From Spirochaeta isovalerica (GTDB lineage: Bacteria > Spirochaetota > Spirochaetia > DSM-2461): DNA of 64,000 nt. A program made the translations under genes and the position numbers. The notes beneath the pieces are model-generated. The model did not search any database, was not told the origin of the DNA, and worked only from the letters and a program-made list of their open reading frames with translations. The stretch is taken from positions 124,001-188,000 of the forward strand of contig NZ_JACHGJ010000007.1 of the NCBI RefSeq assembly GCF_014207565.1. The letters run 5' to 3'. Shown here one piece after another: positions 60,341 through 64,000 of the stretch; position 1 is the first letter of the stretch; every line of letters begins with the position of its first letter.

Positions 60341-61938
60341 TTTTTATCCCCTTTGGAATCGACTTTACCGAGCATAAGCAGACCGAAGGCTTTGGACGGT
60401 TCACTTGCGGGAAGAATGCCTGAAATGCGACCTTCATCGACAATGGCAATGCGATCGCTGATGGATCTCAGCTCTTCCAGTTCCGAAGAAATGATAATAA
60501 TGGTGGTTCCCTTATTCCTGTTATATTCCTTGAGCGTATCAAGTACGATTTTTTTGGCTCCTACATCAATTCCCCTGGTCGGTTCGGATACGAAAAGAAT
60601 ATCCGGTTCGACGACAAAGGCTTTCGCCAGACAGACCTTCTGCTGATTCCCGCCGGACAACTCCTTCGCGTTCTGTCGGGGGCTCATGCATTTTATCTCC
60701 AGCGCCTCGATGTAATGATTGGCAATTTCCTCGATCGCTTTGTCATCGCGCATTCTGAACAGACCGCCGAGAACCGGTTTGAGAAAGCGATTCTGCATCT
60801 GCATACCTGTAAAGGAGATGTTCCAGTCTATCGGTTCATCCAGCAGGAGACCAACATCGCGCCGGTCTTCCGACACAAATGCCATGGACGAATCGAGCGC
60901 TTCACGCGGGTTATTCAGGGGAATGGATTTTCCATCGATAAAAACTTCCCCCCCTGCGGGATAGAGGCCCATAATTCCGTTGGGTATCCCCAGTTTGCCC
61001 TGACCGGCCAGCCCCCCGATCCCGAATATTTCCCCTTTGTTGATTTCCAGAGAGATATCCCGGACTGTCTCCCCGGGCATATCGACCCAGAGATTTTTCA
61101 CAGTCAGATGGGGCTCATCGAAAGTTCTTACTTTGGCCCTGTCTCCCTCGGCCTGGATCTCCCGGCCGACCATGGCCTGGGCGATCTCCTCGATATCGGT
61201 CTGATCGGTCGGCTTTTCCTGAATGATCCGTCCGTCCCGGAGAACCAGAGTTTTGTCTGTAATATCTATAATTTCCTGCAGCCTGTGGGAGATGAAGATA
61301 ATAGCTATCCCCTCCTCCGACAATTTGCGCATTGATTTCAGAAGGATTTCCGCTTCCGATTCCGTGAGAACCGCCGTCGGCTCATCGAGGACCAGAAGCT
61401 TGACATTTTCTTTTTCCAGCTCGCGGGCGATTTCCGTAAACTGTTTGTGACCTACAGGCATTTCGCTTACAGGAGTATTCTCATCTAATTTGACACCGAC
61501 CTTCTCAATGGCAAGCTCCGCTCTTTTTTTCATTTCCGCCCGGTCGAGAAGCCTCATCCGGTCGCCGAAGAGTTCGGTCATAAAATTGTAGTTGGTCGAT
61601 TCCCTGTTCAAAAGGATATTTTCGGTTGCCGTAAATCCGGGAAGGAGAGAGAATTCCTGATGAACCATCCCGATACCGTCATCGAGAGCTTCAAGGGGGC
61701 TTTTGTACGAAACGGGTTTTCCCTCAAGGAGAATCTCCCCTCCATAACCTCCTGTTTCGTGAATAACCGTCATCCCGAAGAGAATTTTCATCAACGTCGT
61801 TTTTCCCGCGCCGTTTTCACCGACAAGACCGAGGATTTCTCCCCTTTCAATAGCAAAACTGACATCTTTTAAAACGACATTGCCGAAAAAATCCTTGGTT
61901 ACATTCCGCATTTCCAGCAGAGGTGCGTTCTGACTCAT
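60337..61938 (-). CDS. Double-domain ABC ATPase (RbsA/NupA-like)
   Basis: 533 aa with two nucleotide-binding domains. First: Walker A GLVGENGAGKTTLMKIL, Walker B KLLVLDEPTAVL, with a weak signature (MPVGHKQFTEIARELE instead of LSxGxxQ). Second: degenerate Walker A region (IFGIGGLAGQGKLGIPNGIM), but a full signature ELSGGNQQKVCLAKAF and Walker B ILFVSEPTRGIDVGA. Asymmetry of this kind is common in sugar/nucleoside importer ATPases. It lies between the binding-protein gene and the two permease genes. Confidence 0.92.
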   Translation of the reverse strand: MSQNAPLLEMRNVTKDFFGNVVLKDVSFAIERGEILGLVGENGAGKTTLMKILFGMTVIHETGGYGGEILLEGKPVSYKSPLEALDDGIGMVHQEFSLLPGFTATENILLNRESTNYNFMTELFGDRMRLLDRAEMKKRAELAIEKVGVKLDENTPVSEMPVGHKQFTEIARELEKENVKLLVLDEPTAVLTESEAEILLKSMRKLSEEGIAIIFISHRLQEIIDITDKTLVLRDGRIIQEKPTDQTDIEEIAQAMVGREIQAEGDRAKVRTFDEPHLTVKNLWVDMPGETVRDISLEINKGEIFGIGGLAGQGKLGIPNGIMGLYPAGGEVFIDGKSIPLNNPREALDSSMAFVSEDRRDVGLLLDEPIDWNISFTGMQMQNRFLKPVLGGLFRMRDDKAIEEIANHYIEALEIKCMSPRQNAKELSGGNQQKVCLAKAFVVEPDILFVSEPTRGIDVGAKKIVLDTLKEYNRNKGTTIIIISSELEELRSISDRIAIVDEGRISGILPASEPSKAFGLLMLGKVDSKGDKK

Positions 61939-61975
61939 TTATTACCTCTATTTTTAATGGAACAGATACAAGAAG

Positions 61976-62001
61976 GGCGGAGAAGCACCTGCTTCCCCGC
62001 C
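61976..62001 (-). repeat. Intra-operon hairpin between binding-protein and ATPase genes
   Basis: GGCGGAGAAGC-ACCT-GCTTCCCCGCC pairs at 10 of 11 positions. No long T run follows, so it is more likely an mRNA-stabilising element than a full terminator. Confidence 0.6.
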
Positions 62002-62015
62002 CCAATCCAGCGATT

Positions 62016-63230
62016 TTATTTTACAGTAAAGTATTTTTCAGGAACTTCCACATCGGGAGTTCCCATGTATCCTTTGCCCATGATGTAAGTATCCTGGTAG
62101 ATAAGGATGTGGTTGTCAGCTCTGACTCCGGTTCCCGCATCTGTGTAGAAGCTGCCGTTCCACTCGGCACCCGGTGTGAACTTGGCGTAAGCTTTCTGCA
62201 GGTCGGACATTTTAAGGAGCTCCGATTCGCCTTTGATTACGTTCATGGCGTGCTGCCCCAGACCGGCTGTTGTTGTATAGCCGTAGGAATAAGCCCATGT
62301 ACCGAATCTTCCGGCTCCGCCTTTCTCTTTGATCGTGGCTTCAACTTTTTTCAGGATCGCCGGGAAATCGCCCTGCTCGGCTGAAAGGTCAATACCAAGA
62401 GCTCCGGGATAACCCATGAGCGGAGAGGGAAGGTCGGCTTCAACAAAGTATCCGCCGTATTCGATAAGCTGCTTCAGCAGAGGTTCCGTATGCGCGTCGT
62501 TAGTACAGAAGAAAGCTGTGTTCTGTCCGTATTTATCGATCCATGCGGGAACTTTTTCCAGAATGAACTGCTGGGCACCGGCGACGCCGACATCGCTTGT
62601 GGGGTCGGGAGCAGTTTCGAAAACGAATTTGATTCCCATATCAGTAGCAGCCGCTTCGAAGATGGCTCTTCTTCTGGCCAGAGTCTCATAACTCATGTGC
62701 CTGGGGAAAGAGATATGAACGAAAGTGTCCACGCCCAGCTTTTTGGCTGTATCGATGATGAGGTAACCTCTGGCAACAAAGTCGTTATTGATCGCCAGGT
62801 CGGCGGCGCTTTCGATTGTTGCGGGATCTTCATGGGCTTCTCCTGCTATAAGGAGGATGTCCGGTCTTTTTTCGCGAACCCGTCTGAAGGCTTCTGTCGT
62901 ACCGGGAATAGCCTGGTTGACGACGATGGCTTTCATCATGGGGTCATCGGCGAGACCGACGATCTGGGACATGGTTGTCTCCATTTCCTGCATGAAGTTG
63001 TCGGGATAGGTCACGTGCTGGATCATTCCTCCCTCTGCGACGGAACCGTACTCTTCGATCAGTCTTTCGGCACCGCGAAGATCATCTTCAGACTGGGATA
63101 CTGTTCCCGTTACAATACCGATGTGAAACTGTTCACCTGATTCGGAACCGGCTTCCTGGCTTCCTCCCGCATAGACGGAAGAGGCAAGAAGTGCTGTCAT
63201 CAGAAGAAAGACAAACAATTTTTTTTTCAT
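62016..63230 (-). CDS. ABC transporter substrate-binding protein, DUF3798 family
   Basis: 404 aa from the ATG at 63230 (GGGGAAAAG just upstream); the frame extends to 63290 but without signals. The signal peptide ends near SSVYAGGSQEAG, with no lipobox. The body (FHIGIVTGTVSQSEDDLRGA; HVTYPDNFMQEMETTMSQI; NQAIPGTTEAFRRVREKRPD; AFFCTNDAHTEPLLKQLIEY) is the periplasmic-binding fold of the DUF3798 type, related to the BMP/Med family. The transported compound is unknown. First gene of a complete five-gene ABC operon. Confidence 0.88.
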   Translation of the reverse strand: MKKKLFVFLLMTALLASSVYAGGSQEAGSESGEQFHIGIVTGTVSQSEDDLRGAERLIEEYGSVAEGGMIQHVTYPDNFMQEMETTMSQIVGLADDPMMKAIVVNQAIPGTTEAFRRVREKRPDILLIAGEAHEDPATIESAADLAINNDFVARGYLIIDTAKKLGVDTFVHISFPRHMSYETLARRRAIFEAAATDMGIKFVFETAPDPTSDVGVAGAQQFILEKVPAWIDKYGQNTAFFCTNDAHTEPLLKQLIEYGGYFVEADLPSPLMGYPGALGIDLSAEQGDFPAILKKVEATIKEKGGAGRFGTWAYSYGYTTTAGLGQHAMNVIKGESELLKMSDLQKAYAKFTPGAEWNGSFYTDAGTGVRADNHILIYQDTYIMGKGYMGTPDVEVPEKYFTVK

Positions 63231-63251
63231 TCTTTTCCCCTTTTTTTGTTT

Positions 63252-63290
63252 AGATAAATTTATCTTATGACGGAAAATTCGGGCTGACAA
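63252..63290 (-). promoter_or_regulatory. Promoter of the DUF3798-type ABC operon with palindrome over the -10 box
   Basis: Minus strand: TTGTCA (63290-63285), 17 bp, TAAGAT (63267-63262). The perfect 14-bp palindrome AGATAAATTTATCT (63252-63265) overlaps the -10 box and start region, a typical place for a repressor operator. Confidence 0.6.
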
Positions 63291-63666
63291 GTTTTTTCGG
63301 GCCTTTTCTACTAATAGCGAATTTTGAGCACCTTGTTTTTACTATCTTCTCTTTTTACACCCTTCCATATTTCGTATTTCATGTTTTTAATTCGTTTCTC
63401 GTACATAAATCTTCAATTAGTCACCCCTTCGTGTGATAGAGGAAGAAAACTCAACTCCCGGGCACATCTATACGTATTCCGCACATAAAAGCGAATACAA
63501 AACGCAAAACTCCTATATAAACACCATTTACATCACTAAATGACTATCAAGAGCCTATTTTGATAATTTTTTTACGATTTAAAACATTAATGCTTTATGT
63601 ATTTCAATTTTCGGGTGTATGATAAGAGATTTCGAAATCAGCAAAGGCCATTTTACTTAAACTATA
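63291..63666. other. Intergenic stretch between divergent transport genes
   Basis: About 375 bp, AT-rich, no gene recognised. Contains short dyads only. Confidence 0.5.
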
Positions 63667-63695
63667 TTTACATATTCCCGTTACTACTCCATAAT
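63667..63695 (+). promoter_or_regulatory. Promoter of the OppA-like gene
   Basis: TTTACA (63667-63672), 17 bp, CATAAT (63690-63695), followed by AAGGAG (63708-63713) 8 nt before the ATG. Confidence 0.65.
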
Positions 63696-63721
63696 ATTGG
63701 AAAATATAAGGAGTTTTACTA

Positions 63722-64000
63722 ATGAAAAAAGTACTATTACTGTTACTTGCCTTGACTACGATTTCCGTTTCAGGCTTCGCAAAAGGTCAGCAAAGTGCCG
63801 ACGGAGATATGCCGGCCGCCGCTGGAGACAGCAAAGCCGGAGGAGTACTCGTTTTCGCCCATTCGGGAGATGCCGTAGGTCTTGACCCCGCCAGAGAGAC
63901 TGATGGCGAATCATTCATGATCGCCGACAATATCTACAATTGTCTGGTTGAGTTTAAACCCGGAACGACTGAAGTTATGCCCGCACTGGCAAAAAGCTGG
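63722..64000 (+). CDS. Peptide/nickel-type ABC substrate-binding protein (family 5), N-terminal part
   Basis: 93 codons, cut by the window end. Signal peptide to about VSGFAKGQQSADG, again with a Gly-Gln-Gln start of the mature part and no lipobox. Then GGVLVFAHSGDAVGLDPARE and IADNIYNCLVEFKPGTTEV, the standard opening of OppA/DppA-like proteins. Strong Shine-Dalgarno and promoter upstream. Permease genes are presumably beyond the window. Confidence 0.88.
   Translation, partial: MKKVLLLLLALTTISVSGFAKGQQSADGDMPAAAGDSKAGGVLVFAHSGDAVGLDPARETDGESFMIADNIYNCLVEFKPGTTEVMPALAKSW

Overview
The window looks like chromosomal DNA of a free-living spirochaete (Spirochaeta/Sediminispirochaeta-like). This is an inference from four things. 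There are many two-component proteins. There are many ABC-type substrate-binding proteins whose mature ends begin with a short Gly-Gln-rich stretch (GGQQ, NGQQ, KGQQ). The MurE substrate motif is not the diaminopimelate type. FtsH has a long cytoplasmic N-terminal extension. No phage, insertion sequence, CRISPR array or rRNA gene was seen. One tRNA, tRNA-Gly(TCC), is present.

Layout. 1-12.9 kb is mainly housekeeping: ftsH (cut by the window edge), topA, a FAD-dependent oxidoreductase, an operon queD / D12-class DNA adenine methylase / RlmG-like methyltransferase, murE, a ROK-family repressor, a DUF212 membrane protein and ddl. 12.9-22 kb is dense in signalling: an outer-membrane-type protein, an OmpR/BaeS-type two-component system with a Met/Gly-rich secreted protein, a CD3324-type HTH protein with a possible leader peptide, a PAS kinase with a periplasmic ligand domain, and a NarL-type kinase/regulator pair. 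22-27 kb holds a sugar-type ABC importer without its ATPase and a 7TMR-DISM diguanylate cyclase. 27.2-30.3 kb is visibly more AT-rich (single receiver, wHTH/TPR-like protein, orphan binding protein) and ends at tRNA-Gly with repeated tRNA-like fragments. 30.5-43.4 kb has tandem GntR and LacI regulators, a PPC-domain exported protein, a nitroreductase, trmH ending in a 43-bp tandem repeat, an MFS-HEAT fusion, a TlpA-like lipoprotein, a membrane-anchored binding protein with an HU-fusion protein, a kinase lacking its phospho-accepting His, an acyltransferase and ilvE. 43.5-47.2 kb is a second ATPase-less sugar ABC operon. 47.4-57.7 kb carries a PAS kinase, an ACT protein, a TauE/SafE permease, tdh, a KamA-family radical SAM enzyme behind a long structured leader, a kinase/regulator pair, a small membrane protein, an AraC/GyrI regulator and an HD hydrolase. 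57.8-63.3 kb is a complete ABC operon with a DUF3798-type binding protein. The window ends inside an OppA-like gene.

The best-supported new regulatory link is a perfect 20-bp palindrome (AGTTGGTTTTAAAACCAACT). It is found just downstream of the -10 box of the ROK gene (10019-10038) and, with identical geometry, at the promoter of the ABC operon 37 kb away (47135-47154). This predicts that the ROK protein represses itself and that operon. The most unusual gene cluster is 38.5-41.2 kb: a membrane-anchored binding protein, an HU domain fused to an unknown domain, and a histidine-kinase-like protein with Asn in place of the phospho-accepting His.
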